Source of the DNA: Ferrovibrio sp.
Lineage (GTDB): Bacteria; Pseudomonadota; Alphaproteobacteria; Ferrovibrionales; Ferrovibrionaceae
Assembly: GCF_029255545.1 (NCBI RefSeq)
Contig: NZ_JANLJJ010000048.1
Location: 16,213 to 48,286 of the forward strand
Direction of reading: 5' to 3'
DNA length: 32,074 nucleotides
In this document: in pieces, positions 7,866 through 15,764 of the stretch
How the letters are laid out: the number at the start of each line of letters is the position of its first letter
Numbering within the stretch: the stretch's first letter is position 1
Translations under genes and position numbers: made by a program
Notes under the pieces: model-generated
What the model saw: only the letters and a program-made list of their open reading frames with translations
Told to the model about the DNA's origin: nothing
Database searches by the model: none

Positions 7866-9077
7866 ATGACGGCTAATCGCGATCGGCGGTTGCTTGCCAT
7901 CGGCTCTGATGTGCGTCTGATTTTTGCCGGCTTTGGCCTGCTTCTGGCCGTCGGCCTGGTTTCCGGTATCGGTGTCGGTCTGCTGTCGAGCCGTCAGCTC
8001 GCCCGCGTTCCCGACGTGCAGGTGCAGCAGGCTTCGCTGGGCGAGGGCGTGCATGAGGCCTGGGACCGTCTGCGCCAGATCGCCCAGCTTGACTGGCGCG
8101 TCGTGGTCGAGCCGCGCGCCGTGGCCGATGCGGGCAAGGCAGCCAAGAAGAGTCCTGAGACTCAGAATGACACCGCTGCGGTCAGCGCCGAGGAAGCCTC
8201 GCGCCGCATTGCCGAAGTGCGCCAGCTTTCGCCTTATCGCACGGCCCTGCGGGCGCAGACCGATCGCACGGTTGACGCCATGCTGCGCAAGTTCGAGCAG
8301 CAGGGCTTTGATCTTGCCGATCTGCGCGGTGCCAGCGGACAGTATGAAGTGCCGCGCATTTTCCTGGCCTCGCTGCCGATCGACATCGCGGATGTCAGCC
8401 TGACCGAAAAGCGCAAGCGCGCCTTCATCAAGGTGATGCTGCCGCATATCCTGCGCGAGAACGAGCGTATTGCCACCAATCGCGAGCGCGTCGCGCGCCT
8501 GCATGATCGCCTGCAGCGTGGCGCGACGCTTGCGGCGCGCGATGAAGCCTGGCTGCAGCAGACCGCCGAGCAGTATGGCCTGGACGAGGTCGACACGGCC
8601 GAGCTGCTCAACCGCATCGACGTGGTTCCTCCGGGTCTGGCGCTGGCGCAGGCGGTGGAGGAATCCGGCTGGGGCACCTCGCGTTTCGCCCTGATGGGCA
8701 ACGCGGTGTTCGGCCAGTGGACCTGGAATCCGGGCAGCGGCATCGTGCCGGAAAACCGGCCCGACGGTGAGACCTACGAGGTCCAGCGCTTCAAAAGCCT
8801 GGAGCAGTCGGTTGCCGCCTATATGCGCAATCTCAACAGCAAGTCGAGCTATCGCGAATTCCGCGACAAGCGCGCCACCATGCGCGACCGCGGCGAAACG
8901 CTCGACAGTTATCAGCTGGCCGGTCAGCTGCACCGTTATTCGGTGCGCGGCGCCGATTACATCCGCACCATCCGCTCGATCATGAAATCGAACGGCCTGG
9001 AGATGTTTGACGCCTCCCGCCTGGCCGACGAATCCTCGCCGTTGTTCAGCAATATCGACTTCTTTAACAAATCCTAG
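7866..9077 (+). CDS. Bax-like membrane-anchored glucosaminidase domain protein
   Basis: This 403-residue protein starts with a short basic segment and one membrane helix at about 17-40 (VRLIFAGFGLLLAVGLVSGI), which places the rest in the periplasm. Residues ~245-385 resemble the glucosaminidase (PF01832) domain of Bax proteins, which cleave N-acetylglucosaminyl bonds in peptidoglycan. The typical block is PPGLALAQAVEESGWGTSRF, with the probable catalytic Glu at E265 or E266, followed by NAVFGQWTWN. The 110-240 segment is helical with a LSPYRTALRAQTDRTVDAML-like coiled stretch. A good ribosome-binding site (GGAGG, eight bases of spacing) supports this ATG. Its place ahead of a glycine-zipper lipoprotein, Sel1 protein and amidase fits a role in cell-wall upkeep. 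The substrate is inferred from the family. Confidence 0.82.
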   Translation: MTANRDRRLLAIGSDVRLIFAGFGLLLAVGLVSGIGVGLLSSRQLARVPDVQVQQASLGEGVHEAWDRLRQIAQLDWRVVVEPRAVADAGKAAKKSPETQNDTAAVSAEEASRRIAEVRQLSPYRTALRAQTDRTVDAMLRKFEQQGFDLADLRGASGQYEVPRIFLASLPIDIADVSLTEKRKRAFIKVMLPHILRENERIATNRERVARLHDRLQRGATLAARDEAWLQQTAEQYGLDEVDTAELLNRIDVVPPGLALAQAVEESGWGTSRFALMGNAVFGQWTWNPGSGIVPENRPDGETYEVQRFKSLEQSVAAYMRNLNSKSSYREFRDKRATMRDRGETLDSYQLAGQLHRYSVRGADYIRTIRSIMKSNGLEMFDASRLADESSPLFSNIDFFNKS

Positions 9078-9102
9078 GCCATCCGGCCGGTCTGGCCGTG
9101 GC

Positions 9103-9127
9103 GGATCGCGGTTTTCCGTGACGATCC
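9103..9127 (+). terminator. Hairpin after the Bax-like gene
   Basis: GGATCG-CGG (9103-9111), a TTTT loop, CCG (9116-9118), a three-base bulge and CGATCC (9122-9127) form a nine-pair hairpin starting 26 bases after the stop codon. A C-rich stretch rather than a T tract follows, so termination is uncertain. Confidence 0.35.
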
Positions 9128-9142
9128 CCCGCGCCCCCCTCC

Positions 9143-9172
9143 TTGCAGCGGCGTTAACCCGACCAATATACT
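9143..9172 (+). promoter_or_regulatory. Predicted sigma-70-type promoter for the lipoprotein gene
   Basis: TTGCAG (9143-9148) and TATACT (9167-9172) are spaced by 18 bases, giving a start of transcription near 9180 and a leader of about 47 bases before the ATG at 9227. The -10 match is strong and the region lies in a true intergenic gap. Confidence 0.5.
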
Positions 9173-9226
9173 AGGGCGTCTGATTCGGCGGCCCTGCTTG
9201 CCGCCATTGCTGTGAGGACGACCCCG

Positions 9227-9751
9227 ATGTCTGCCACCCCGAGCGTTTTGGCCAAACCGGTCCGCTTTTCGCGTTTTTTCCTGTTTCCTGTCCTGCTGGC
9301 CGGCCTTGCCGTGGCCGGCTGCCAGAATAACGGCCAGGGACCCGAGCTGAACAAGGAGAATGTCGGCACCGTGCTGGGCGCCGTCGGCGGCGCCGTCCTC
9401 GGCGCCCAGTTCGGCAAGGGCACGGGGCAGCTGGTTGGTGTTGCCGCCGGTGCGCTCGCCGGCGCCTGGCTCGGCAACCAGATCGGTTCCTCGCTCGACA
9501 AAGCCGACAAGGCGGAAATGGAAAAGGCCAGCAACCGCGCAACCACCGCGCCGGTGGGCCAGACGATTTCCTGGCGTAATCCCGACAGCGGCAATTCCGG
9601 CACCGTGACCCCGACCCGCGAGGGGACGGCGGCGAATGGCGATTACTGCCGCGAGTTCCAGCAGACCGTGACCGTCGGCGGCAAGACCGAAAAGGCCTTC
9701 GGCACGGCCTGCCGTCAGCCGGACGGCAGCTGGAAGATCGTCAACGGGTGA
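9227..9751 (+). CDS. Glycine-zipper outer-membrane lipoprotein (17 kDa surface antigen-like)
   Basis: From the ATG at 9227 (GAGGA eight bases upstream) the product is 174 residues. It begins with a lipoprotein signal peptide ending in the lipobox V29-A-G-C32, so it should be lipidated on C32 and carried to the outer membrane. Residues ~45-85 form glycine zippers (VGTVLGAVGGAVLGAQFG and LVGVAAGALAGAWLGNQIG), the pattern of the Gly-zipper_2TM/17 kDa surface antigen family. The C-terminal half holds GTVTPTREG and CREFQQTVTVGGKTEKAFGT, the usual end of these antigens. A GTG at 9212 would add five residues and is less likely. Its TGA overlaps the GTG start of the Sel1 gene, suggesting coupled translation. 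The family's role is structural and otherwise poorly known. Confidence 0.9.
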   Translation: MSATPSVLAKPVRFSRFFLFPVLLAGLAVAGCQNNGQGPELNKENVGTVLGAVGGAVLGAQFGKGTGQLVGVAAGALAGAWLGNQIGSSLDKADKAEMEKASNRATTAPVGQTISWRNPDSGNSGTVTPTREGTAANGDYCREFQQTVTVGGKTEKAFGTACRQPDGSWKIVNG

Positions 9752-10731
9752 TCCGCACCGCCATGGCCGGGGCCAAAGCTGCGATACGCCAGGTCGCGGC
9801 GGCAGGTATCTGCGCTGCCGCGTTGCTGCTTGCGCCGCTTCCGGCCTGGGCGGGGTTTGCCGATGGCGTGAAGGCTTATGAGGCCGGTGATCATGCCGGC
9901 GCCTATGCCGCCTGGGCGCCGCTGGCCGAGCGCGGCGATGTCGCTGCGATGCGCAACCTGGGTCATCTCTATCGCTGGGGCCAGGGCGTCGAACGCGACA
10001 TCCAGCAGGCGCTGCACTGGTATCGCCGCGCCGCCGAGACCGGCTTCGCGCGGGCCCAGGCCAATCTGGCGGCGATCTACCTGCAGGGCGACGAAGGTGT
10101 CGCCATCGATTACGCCGAAGCGCGCAAATGGTTCGAGGCTGCCGCGAAACAGGGCCATGCCGTCGCGCAGTACAATCTCGGGCTGATGTACGAGCTCGGC
10201 TTTGGTGTCGAGAAGAACGAGGCCATCGCACTCGGCTGGTATAACAACGCGGCCAAGGCCGGTCAGCCCGATGCGCTGGAGCGGCTGTCGCTGCTGGTGA
10301 TGCGCCGTGATGGCGGTGCTGCCAAACCGGCTGTCGACGCTGCCGCCCCGAAGGCAGCCACCGGCGACGAGAAGACCGAAAGCAGCGCGGCCGACCCGAT
10401 CGACGCGCCGCCCGCCGCGCCAGCCGATACGCCGGCGCAAACAGCCATTGTGCCGCCTGCAGCCCAGCCCGCGCCACCCGTTGAGGCTTCGCCCGCCGAG
10501 GTGCCATCGGCGGAGATTCCGCCCGCTGAGGCTGCGCCCACTGAGACTCCGGCGGTCACTGAAGCGGCGCCGGCCGAGGAAGACCGGCCCGGTCTTCTCA
10601 GCCGGTTCTATTCGGCTCTCCAGTCCGGCGGCGGTGTTTCCATCCCCGACCTGTTCACCAGCGGCGAAAACCGCGATGATGCCAACCGGCTGGAATCGGA
10701 AGCCAGGCCGGGCGGGGAGTCGCAGCCATGA
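9748..10731 (+). CDS. Exported Sel1-like repeat protein with Pro/Ala-rich tail
   Basis: The protein (327 residues) has a signal peptide ending near residue 36 (LLLAPLPAWA-GF). Residues ~38-190 carry about four Sel1-like repeats, helical hairpins with signatures such as AMRNLGHLYRWGQGVERDI, AQANLAAIYLQGDEGV and AQYNLGLMYELGFGVEKN. These scaffolds bind partner proteins in the periplasm. The tail from ~200 to ~285 is rich in Pro, Ala and Glu with repeating PAE and PTE units and is probably disordered. A short hydrophobic motif (LLSRFYSALQSG) lies near the end. The GTG start overlaps the preceding stop (GTGA); an ATG at 9763 is an alternative that would still keep the signal peptide. The DnaJ-like gene follows after 24 bases. 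The partner is unknown. Confidence 0.87.
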   Translation: MIRTAMAGAKAAIRQVAAAGICAAALLLAPLPAWAGFADGVKAYEAGDHAGAYAAWAPLAERGDVAAMRNLGHLYRWGQGVERDIQQALHWYRRAAETGFARAQANLAAIYLQGDEGVAIDYAEARKWFEAAAKQGHAVAQYNLGLMYELGFGVEKNEAIALGWYNNAAKAGQPDALERLSLLVMRRDGGAAKPAVDAAAPKAATGDEKTESSAADPIDAPPAAPADTPAQTAIVPPAAQPAPPVEASPAEVPSAEIPPAEAAPTETPAVTEAAPAEEDRPGLLSRFYSALQSGGGVSIPDLFTSGENRDDANRLESEARPGGESQP

Positions 10732-10755
10732 ACCGGATGCAGGGGGGCGGCCGTC

Positions 10756-11721
10756 ATGCGTGATCCCTACGAGGTGCTGGGGGTGGCGCGCGGCATCAGC
10801 CAGGACGATCTGCGCAAGGCCTATCGCAAGCTGGCCAAGGAACTGCATCCCGACCGCAATCCCGACAACGCCAAGGCGGCCGAGCGGTTCAAGGAAGTCT
10901 CGGCGGCCTACGACATTCTTGGTGACGCGGAAAAGCGCGGCAAATACGACCGCGGCGAGATCGATGCCGCCGGCCAGCCGCGTGCCCGCGGCTTTGGCGG
11001 CGGTTTTCGCGGCGGCCCGGGTGCTGGCGCGCGCGGTGGCGCGCGGGGCCCGTTCGGCGGCGGCGATCACGGTTTCGGCGGTTTCGAGAATGGCGGCGAG
11101 GATATCTTCGACGAGATTTTCGGCCAGATGCGGCGCACCCGTGGCGGTGCCGGCGCGCGGACCAACCGACCGATGCGCGGCGCCGACCGCCATTTCAACC
11201 TCAAGATCGGCTTTCTCGATGCTGCGCGCGGCTGCAAGCGCCGGCTCACCATGCCCGACGGCAAGCAGCTCGATGTCGCCATCCCGGCCGGCCTGGCCGA
11301 TGGCCAGCAGATCCGCCTGCGGCACCAGGGCGATGCCGGCCGCAATGGCGGCGAGGCCGGCGACGCGCTGATCGAGGTGACGGTCGAGCCGCATCCCTTT
11401 TTCATCCGCCAGGGCGAGGATATCCAGCTCGAGCTGCCCGTCACGCTGGACGAGGCCGTTCTGGGCGCCAAGATCGCGGTGCCCACCATCGACGGCATGG
11501 TGGCCGTCGCCGTGCCCAAGGGCGCCAGCTCCGACACCACCCTGAGGCTGAAGGGCCGCGGTTTTCCGCTCAAGGGCGGGGCATCTGACCAGCGCGGCGA
11601 CCAGTATGTGAAGCTGAAGATCGTGCTGCCCGAGAAGCCCAATTCGGCGCTGGAAAAGCTGATCGAGGGCTGGGTGAAGTCGCACAAATACGACGTGCGG
11701 GCCAAATACACCCTCGACTAG
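10756..11721 (+). CDS. DnaJ-class co-chaperone (CbpA-like, no zinc finger)
   Basis: This 321-residue J-domain protein stimulates an Hsp70 ATPase and passes it unfolded clients. The J domain is residues 3-68 with the HPD tripeptide at H31-P32-D33 (KELHPDRNPDN). A Gly/Phe-rich linker spans about 74-135 (FGGGFRGGPGAGARGG and FGGFENGGEDIFDEIFGQ). The C-terminal substrate-binding domains run from ~145 to 305 (GADRHFNLKIGFLDAARGCK, LDVAIPAGLADGQQIRLRHQ, TLDEAVLGAKIAVPTIDG). The four CxxCxGxG zinc repeats of true DnaJ are absent, so this is a type B/CbpA protein rather than the main chaperone. GGGGGG eight bases before the ATG acts as ribosome-binding site. It is probably co-transcribed with the two envelope genes before it, an unusual pairing of exported and cytoplasmic products. 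Confidence 0.92.
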   Translation: MRDPYEVLGVARGISQDDLRKAYRKLAKELHPDRNPDNAKAAERFKEVSAAYDILGDAEKRGKYDRGEIDAAGQPRARGFGGGFRGGPGAGARGGARGPFGGGDHGFGGFENGGEDIFDEIFGQMRRTRGGAGARTNRPMRGADRHFNLKIGFLDAARGCKRRLTMPDGKQLDVAIPAGLADGQQIRLRHQGDAGRNGGEAGDALIEVTVEPHPFFIRQGEDIQLELPVTLDEAVLGAKIAVPTIDGMVAVAVPKGASSDTTLRLKGRGFPLKGGASDQRGDQYVKLKIVLPEKPNSALEKLIEGWVKSHKYDVRAKYTLD

Positions 11722-11727
11722 GCCATT

Positions 11728-11743
11728 TTAACCAAGCATTCAC
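11728..11743 (+). promoter_or_regulatory. CtrA-like binding site upstream of the amidase gene
   Basis: TTAA (11728-11731), seven bases, then TTCAC (11739-11743) matches the CtrA consensus TTAA-N7-TTAAC at eight of nine fixed positions. It lies in the gap after the dnaJ-like gene, about 115 bases upstream of the amidase ATG. CtrA is the cell-cycle response regulator of alphaproteobacteria. One near match is weak evidence by itself. Confidence 0.35.
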
Positions 11744-11789
11744 CATCTCTTGGCAGCCTGAAGACGGACTGTCCTTGCCGGCGAGTCCA

Positions 11790-11808
11790 GCAGACGTCTA
11801 TCGTCTGC
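11790..11808. promoter_or_regulatory. Inverted repeat in the amidase upstream region
   Basis: GCAGACG (11790-11796) and CGTCTGC (11802-11808) form a perfect seven-base inverted repeat around five bases, 50 bases upstream of the amidase ATG at 11858. It could be an operator or a leader hairpin; no regulator is evident. Confidence 0.35.
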
Positions 11809-11857
11809 CCCACAGATGCCGATTCGCGCCAGATTCGATTCGGTCGATGGAAACCGC

Positions 11858-12709
11858 ATGTATACGCGACGCTTGGTGATCTCTTCCCTGCTTGGGCTGC
11901 TCGGCAGCGCCGCCTTGCCGGCGCTGGGGCAGGCGGCGACGCGTAATGGCGCCGTGCCGCTGCCCGGCCGCAAGCCGCCCCAGAAATCACCGGCGGGCGG
12001 GGCGAAGCCGCTGCCGAAGCGGCCGCCGGCCATCGTCGTGCTCGATCCGGGCCATGGCGGCCGCGACCCCGGCGCCATCGGCGTGACCGGCACCGAGGAG
12101 AAGGACGTCACGCTCTCGATCTGCCAGAGCATCCGCCAGATGCTGGCCGGCAACCCCGATATCAAAGTGTTCATGACCCGCGACCGCGACAGCTATATCC
12201 CGCTGCCCAGCCGGGTCGCCTTCGCGCATGAGAAAAACGCCGACCTGTTCATCTCGATCCATGCCGACGCGGCGCCGAACCGCGGCGCGCGTGGCCTGTC
12301 GGCCTACAGCCGCGCCGACAAGGCCTCCGATGATTTCGCGCGCCGCCTGGCCGACCGCGAAAACCAGGTGGATGCCATCTATGGCTTCGATGCCGGCGCC
12401 ACCGACAAGCAGACGGCGGCGATCCTGATCGACCTGGCCCGCCGCCACAGCCATAACGCATCGCTCAGCGCCAAGCGCCGCATCGTCACCGGCGTCGGCC
12501 GCCGCGTGCACCTGCTGGAAAACCCGATGCGGCAGGCCAATTTCGCCGTGCTGCGCTCGCCCGCTATTCCCTCGGTGCTGATTGAGACCGGCTTCCTGTC
12601 CAACCTGCAGGATGAACGGGTGCTGCGCAGCCCGAAAAGCCGCGCCGAACTGGCGCGGTTCCTGGCCGAGCAGATCGGCCCGGTTGCCGCCGACCTGCGC
12701 GAGGCGTGA
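11858..12709 (+). CDS. N-acetylmuramoyl-L-alanine amidase, AmiC type
   Basis: This is an Amidase_3 zinc hydrolase that cuts the bond between N-acetylmuramic acid and L-Ala in peptidoglycan, usually to split daughter cells. From the ATG at 11858 it has 283 residues. The N-terminus MYTRRLVISSLLGLL followed by ALPALGQA looks like an export signal, with paired Arg residues hinting at Tat as in other AmiC proteins. The catalytic domain carries the zinc ligands in VVLDPGHGGRDPG (His), the Glu of EEKDVTL, the His of SIHADA and the general-base Glu of ETGFLSN. There is no AMIN domain. An ATG at 11816 would add 14 residues before the signal and is unlikely. The last 24 bases of the gap before tarD hold only a short dyad. 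Confidence 0.92.
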   Translation: MYTRRLVISSLLGLLGSAALPALGQAATRNGAVPLPGRKPPQKSPAGGAKPLPKRPPAIVVLDPGHGGRDPGAIGVTGTEEKDVTLSICQSIRQMLAGNPDIKVFMTRDRDSYIPLPSRVAFAHEKNADLFISIHADAAPNRGARGLSAYSRADKASDDFARRLADRENQVDAIYGFDAGATDKQTAAILIDLARRHSHNASLSAKRRIVTGVGRRVHLLENPMRQANFAVLRSPAIPSVLIETGFLSNLQDERVLRSPKSRAELARFLAEQIGPVAADLREA

Positions 12710-12722
12710 TCCGGCCTGCGCC

Positions 12723-12742
12723 GGCCTGAATGATTCCAGGCC
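12723..12742 (+). terminator. Short hairpin after the amidase gene
   Basis: GGCCTG (12723-12728) and CAGGCC (12737-12742) pair around eight bases, 14 bases past the stop, followed by TGTTTAAG. It is a weak terminator candidate because the stem is short and the T tract poor. Confidence 0.35.
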
Positions 12743-12796
12743 TGTTTAAGCGCGACTGATCTTTCTATGCTGCATCCCGCAATTCAGGGGTGTCGC

Positions 12797-13963
12797 ATGC
12801 GTATCACCGAAATCCGCGAAAAGACCGTCTCGATCGCCTCGCCGATCGCCAATGCCTATATCGATTTCTCGAAAATGACCTGCTCGGTGGTCGCCGTGAT
12901 CACCGACCAGGTGCGCGAGGGCAGGCCGGTGGTTGGCTTTGGCTTCAACTCCAATGGCCGCTATGGCCAGGGCGCGTTGATGCGCGAACGCTTCCTGCCG
13001 CGCCTGATGGAGGCTAATCCCGATACGCTGATCGATACGGCCAACAACAACCTCGATCCCTTCGCCATCTGGAAAACCCTGATGACCAACGAGAAGCCGG
13101 GCGGGCATGGCGAACGCTCGGTGGCGGTTGGCACGCTCGACATGGCGGTATGGGATGCGGTGGCCAAGATCGAAGGCAAGCCGCTATGGCGCCTGCTGGC
13201 CGATCGTTACCGCAGCGGCGTGGCGGACCAGAAGGTCTGGGTCTATGCTGCCGGGGGCTATTATTATCCCGGCAAGGACCTGACCGCCCTGCAGGACGAG
13301 ATGAAAAGCTATCGCGACCGTGGCTATCGCGTCGTGAAGATGAAAATCGGCGGCGCCACGCTGGCCGAGGATCTGCGCCGCATCGAGGCGGTGATCAGGA
13401 TCGTGGGTGAGGGGCGCAATCTCTGCGTCGACGTCAATGGCCGCTTCGACCTGCCAACGGCGATTGAATATGGCAAGGCGCTGCTGCCCTACGACCTGTT
13501 CTGGTACGAGGAGGTCGGCGATCCGCTCGATTACGCCCTGCAGGCAGAGCTCGGCAAACATTACGACAAGCCGATGGCCACCGGCGAGAACCTGTTTTCG
13601 ATGCAGGATGCGCGCAACCTGATCCGTTTCGGTGGCATGCGGCCGGATCGCGACTGGCTGCAATTCGACTGCGCGCTCTCCTATGGCCTGGCTGAATACC
13701 TGCGCACGCTGGAGATGCTGCAGCAGCATGGCTGGTCGACGCGCCGCGTGGTGCCCCATGGCGGCCACCAGATGTCGCTGAATATCGCCGCCGGCCTGCA
13801 TCTGGGCGGCAACGAAAGTTATCCCGACGTGTTCAAGCCTTTTGGTGGCTTCGCCGATGGCATCGCGGTGGAAGACGGTTATGTCGGCCTGCCGCAGAAT
13901 CCCGGCGTCGGGTTCGAGGCGAAATCCGAACTCTATGCGGCGATGAAATCGCTGCTCGATTAG
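12797..13963 (+). CDS. D(-)-tartrate dehydratase-like enolase-superfamily enzyme
   Basis: This 388-residue protein belongs to the mandelate racemase/muconate lactonising group and matches, as I recall it, the Bradyrhizobium D(-)-tartrate dehydratase TarD almost end to end. That enzyme dehydrates D-tartrate to oxaloacetate. The acid/base residues are K183 in VVKMKIGG and H321 in VPHGGHQ. The metal ligands are D212 (CVDVNGRFD), E238 (WYEEVGDP) and E264 (ATGENLF). Substrate-loop blocks SPIANAYIDFSKM and GFGFNSNGRYGQG are as in TarD. The ATG at 12797 has AGGGG six bases before it and gives TarD length; a frame open from 12767 lacks this. No tartrate transporter or regulator is adjacent. Its stop codon overlaps the rsmB stop codon on the other strand. 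A related acid sugar could be the true substrate. Confidence 0.88.
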   Translation: MRITEIREKTVSIASPIANAYIDFSKMTCSVVAVITDQVREGRPVVGFGFNSNGRYGQGALMRERFLPRLMEANPDTLIDTANNNLDPFAIWKTLMTNEKPGGHGERSVAVGTLDMAVWDAVAKIEGKPLWRLLADRYRSGVADQKVWVYAAGGYYYPGKDLTALQDEMKSYRDRGYRVVKMKIGGATLAEDLRRIEAVIRIVGEGRNLCVDVNGRFDLPTAIEYGKALLPYDLFWYEEVGDPLDYALQAELGKHYDKPMATGENLFSMQDARNLIRFGGMRPDRDWLQFDCALSYGLAEYLRTLEMLQQHGWSTRRVVPHGGHQMSLNIAAGLHLGGNESYPDVFKPFGGFADGIAVEDGYVGLPQNPGVGFEAKSELYAAMKSLLD

Positions 13964-15279
13964 GCCGCGGATTTTTCCAGGCAGACGGCGAAGAAGCCGT
14001 CCATGCCGCCGCGCTCGGCCCAGTGGCAGGGCAGGCTGCGCAGCGCGCCGTCGGCCGTGACCGCATCTTCCGGCACGCCGAGCGTGGCCGCGTCGGCGGC
14101 GACGATCCTGGCGCCGGGCAGGGCACGCAGCGCCGCCATCTGATTTTCGCCTTCCTCGGGCTGCAGCGAACAGACGCAATAGACCAGCCGGCCGCCGGGC
14201 TTCAGCATCGTCCAGGCCGCGGCAATCAGCCGGCGCTGCAGGGCGGCCAGCTTCATCACGTCGGTTTCGTCTTTCAGATACGGCAGGTCGGGATGGCGGC
14301 GGATCGTGCCGGTGGCCGAGCAGGGCGCGTCCAGCAGCACGCCATCGAAAGGCTGCGGCGGCTGCCATTGCTCGATCTCGGCGACCACCACCTCGGCTTT
14401 CAGATCCAGTCGCGCCAGATTCTGCTCCAGGCGCCTCAGCCGCTGCGCCGAACGGTCGACCGCAGTGACGATCGCGCCACTGACGGCAAGCTGCGCGGTC
14501 TTGCCGCCGGGTGCGGCGCAGAGGTCAGCTATCGTTTTGCCGGCCACGTCGCCCAGCAGTTTCGCTGGCAGCGCAGCCGCGGCATCCTGCACCCACCAGG
14601 CGCTCCCCTTGCCATCTTGGGGGGCATAACCCGGCAGGTTCTCCACCGCGCCCGGCGCCATGCGGCGCAGGCTGCCGCTGGGCAGCAATTCGGCCTGCAG
14701 CTTGTCCGCCCACAGCGCGGCATCGCCTTTCACGCTGATATCCAGCGGCGCTTCCTGCAGATGCGCCAGCGCGATGTCGCGCGCCAGATCGGGGCCATAG
14801 GCGCGCTCCCAGCTCTGCCACAGCCAGTCCGGCGTGTTCTGCTTCGCCGCATCCTGCTGCGCCACGATGGTCGCGCCCTCGGTGGCCACCTTGCGCAGCA
14901 CGGCGTTGATCAGGCCGCGCGGCTTTTTCTGCTCGGGGTGCATCAGGTCCACGGCGGAATCCACCGCGGCATGGGGCGGCGCGTCGAGGAACAGCAATTC
15001 GGCCGCGCCAAGCCGCATCGCCTCGCGTGGCAGGCCCTTGGGCCACAGGGTAAGGAACTTGCGTAATGTGCCGTCGATCTGGCCGCGCCGGCGCAAGGCG
15101 GTGGCCACCAGGCGGCGCACGAAGGCGCGGTCACGGTCGGCCAGGTCGCGGAAGCCGCTTTTGGGGTCGGCCAGCATGTCGTCCAGGGCGCGGCCCTTGC
15201 CCAGCACGCCGTCCAGCAGGCTGGCGGCGACGCGGCGGGGATTCGGCGGAACGGGTATCGGGCTGGCGGGGGCTGACAT
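13960..15279 (-). CDS. rsmB: 16S rRNA m5C967 methyltransferase RsmB
   Basis: This 439-residue protein has an N-terminal NusB-like RNA-binding domain (about 12-135, with RRVAASLLDGVLGKG and GLINAVLRKVA) and a C-terminal NOL1/NOP2/Sun methyltransferase domain. The SAM-binding motif is IADLCAAPGGKTAQLA. The two reactive cysteines are C320 in LLDAPCSATG and C370 in LVYCVCSLQPEEGENQ. It methylates cytosine 967 of 16S rRNA using S-adenosylmethionine. In related genomes rsmB is usually followed by rpe; here rpe lies elsewhere on the other strand, with a patatin operon between. It converges with tarD, the two stop codons overlapping, and diverges from the thioesterase gene with 56 bases between. Confidence 0.93.
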   Translation of the reverse strand: MSAPASPIPVPPNPRRVAASLLDGVLGKGRALDDMLADPKSGFRDLADRDRAFVRRLVATALRRRGQIDGTLRKFLTLWPKGLPREAMRLGAAELLFLDAPPHAAVDSAVDLMHPEQKKPRGLINAVLRKVATEGATIVAQQDAAKQNTPDWLWQSWERAYGPDLARDIALAHLQEAPLDISVKGDAALWADKLQAELLPSGSLRRMAPGAVENLPGYAPQDGKGSAWWVQDAAAALPAKLLGDVAGKTIADLCAAPGGKTAQLAVSGAIVTAVDRSAQRLRRLEQNLARLDLKAEVVVAEIEQWQPPQPFDGVLLDAPCSATGTIRRHPDLPYLKDETDVMKLAALQRRLIAAAWTMLKPGGRLVYCVCSLQPEEGENQMAALRALPGARIVAADAATLGVPEDAVTADGALRSLPCHWAERGGMDGFFAVCLEKSAA

Positions 15280-15306
15280 GGCCGCTGTTCTAGCCCCCGT
15301 CTGGGG

Positions 15307-15312
15307 TATAGT
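15307..15312 (+). promoter_or_regulatory. -10-like element for the thioesterase gene
   Basis: TATAGT lies 23 bases before the thioesterase ATG in the 56-base divergent gap with rsmB; a start point near 15319 would leave a short leader containing GGGAGG (15326-15331). The -35 region is poor, so this is tentative. Confidence 0.3.
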
Positions 15313-15335
15313 CGAGGCATTGACCGGGAGGCAGC

Positions 15336-15761
15336 ATGACCCAGCTTACCCCAGCCGACGCCCAGGCCATCCTGGCCGAGAATTTCCCGCCCTGGATCCG
15401 CGACCTGCATCTGCGTTTCGAGACGATCGAGCCCGGCCGCGTCGTGCTGCGCCTGCCCAACAACCCGAAACTGGCCCGGGTCGGCGGCATTCTCTGTGGC
15501 CAGGCCATCATGGCGGTGGCCGATACCGCCATGGTGTTCGCTGTCACCAGCGCGCTGAAGCGCTTCGTCAACATGGCGACCGTAACCCAGACCACCAGTT
15601 TCTTCCGCGCCGTCGCCGACATGGACGTGCTGTGCGACACCCGGGTGATCCGGCTGGGCCAGAGCCTGGCTTTTGGCGAGGCCGTGTTCCGCAGCGTCGA
15701 GCGCGAGGAACCCTTCGCTCAGGCCAGCCTGACCTATGCGCTGCTGACCGGCGCGCGCTGA
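15336..15761 (+). CDS. PaaI-type hotdog-fold thioesterase
   Basis: This 141-residue protein has the size and pattern of a PaaI/YbgC-like hotdog thioesterase, which hydrolyses acyl-CoA esters in the cytoplasm, generally as a tetramer. The central helix segment GGILCGQAIMAVADTAM corresponds to the HGG...DxA motif of PaaI, with Gly-Gly kept, the His replaced by Val, and the Asp of VADTA as probable catalytic acid. The strand NMATVTQTTSFFRAV and the closing AQASLTYALL are as expected. The ribosome-binding site GGGAGG is four bases from the ATG. It is divergent from rsmB and ends three bases before the membrane-protein stop on the other strand. The acyl-CoA substrate cannot be told. Confidence 0.83.
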   Translation: MTQLTPADAQAILAENFPPWIRDLHLRFETIEPGRVVLRLPNNPKLARVGGILCGQAIMAVADTAMVFAVTSALKRFVNMATVTQTTSFFRAVADMDVLCDTRVIRLGQSLAFGEAVFRSVEREEPFAQASLTYALLTGAR

Positions 15762-15764
15762 GGG

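Noticed and set aside
9715-11685. 656-codon open frame on the minus strand
   Set aside because: It is antisense to the Sel1 and DnaJ-like genes, which have recognisable domains and ribosome-binding sites; the frame stays open because of high third-position GC.
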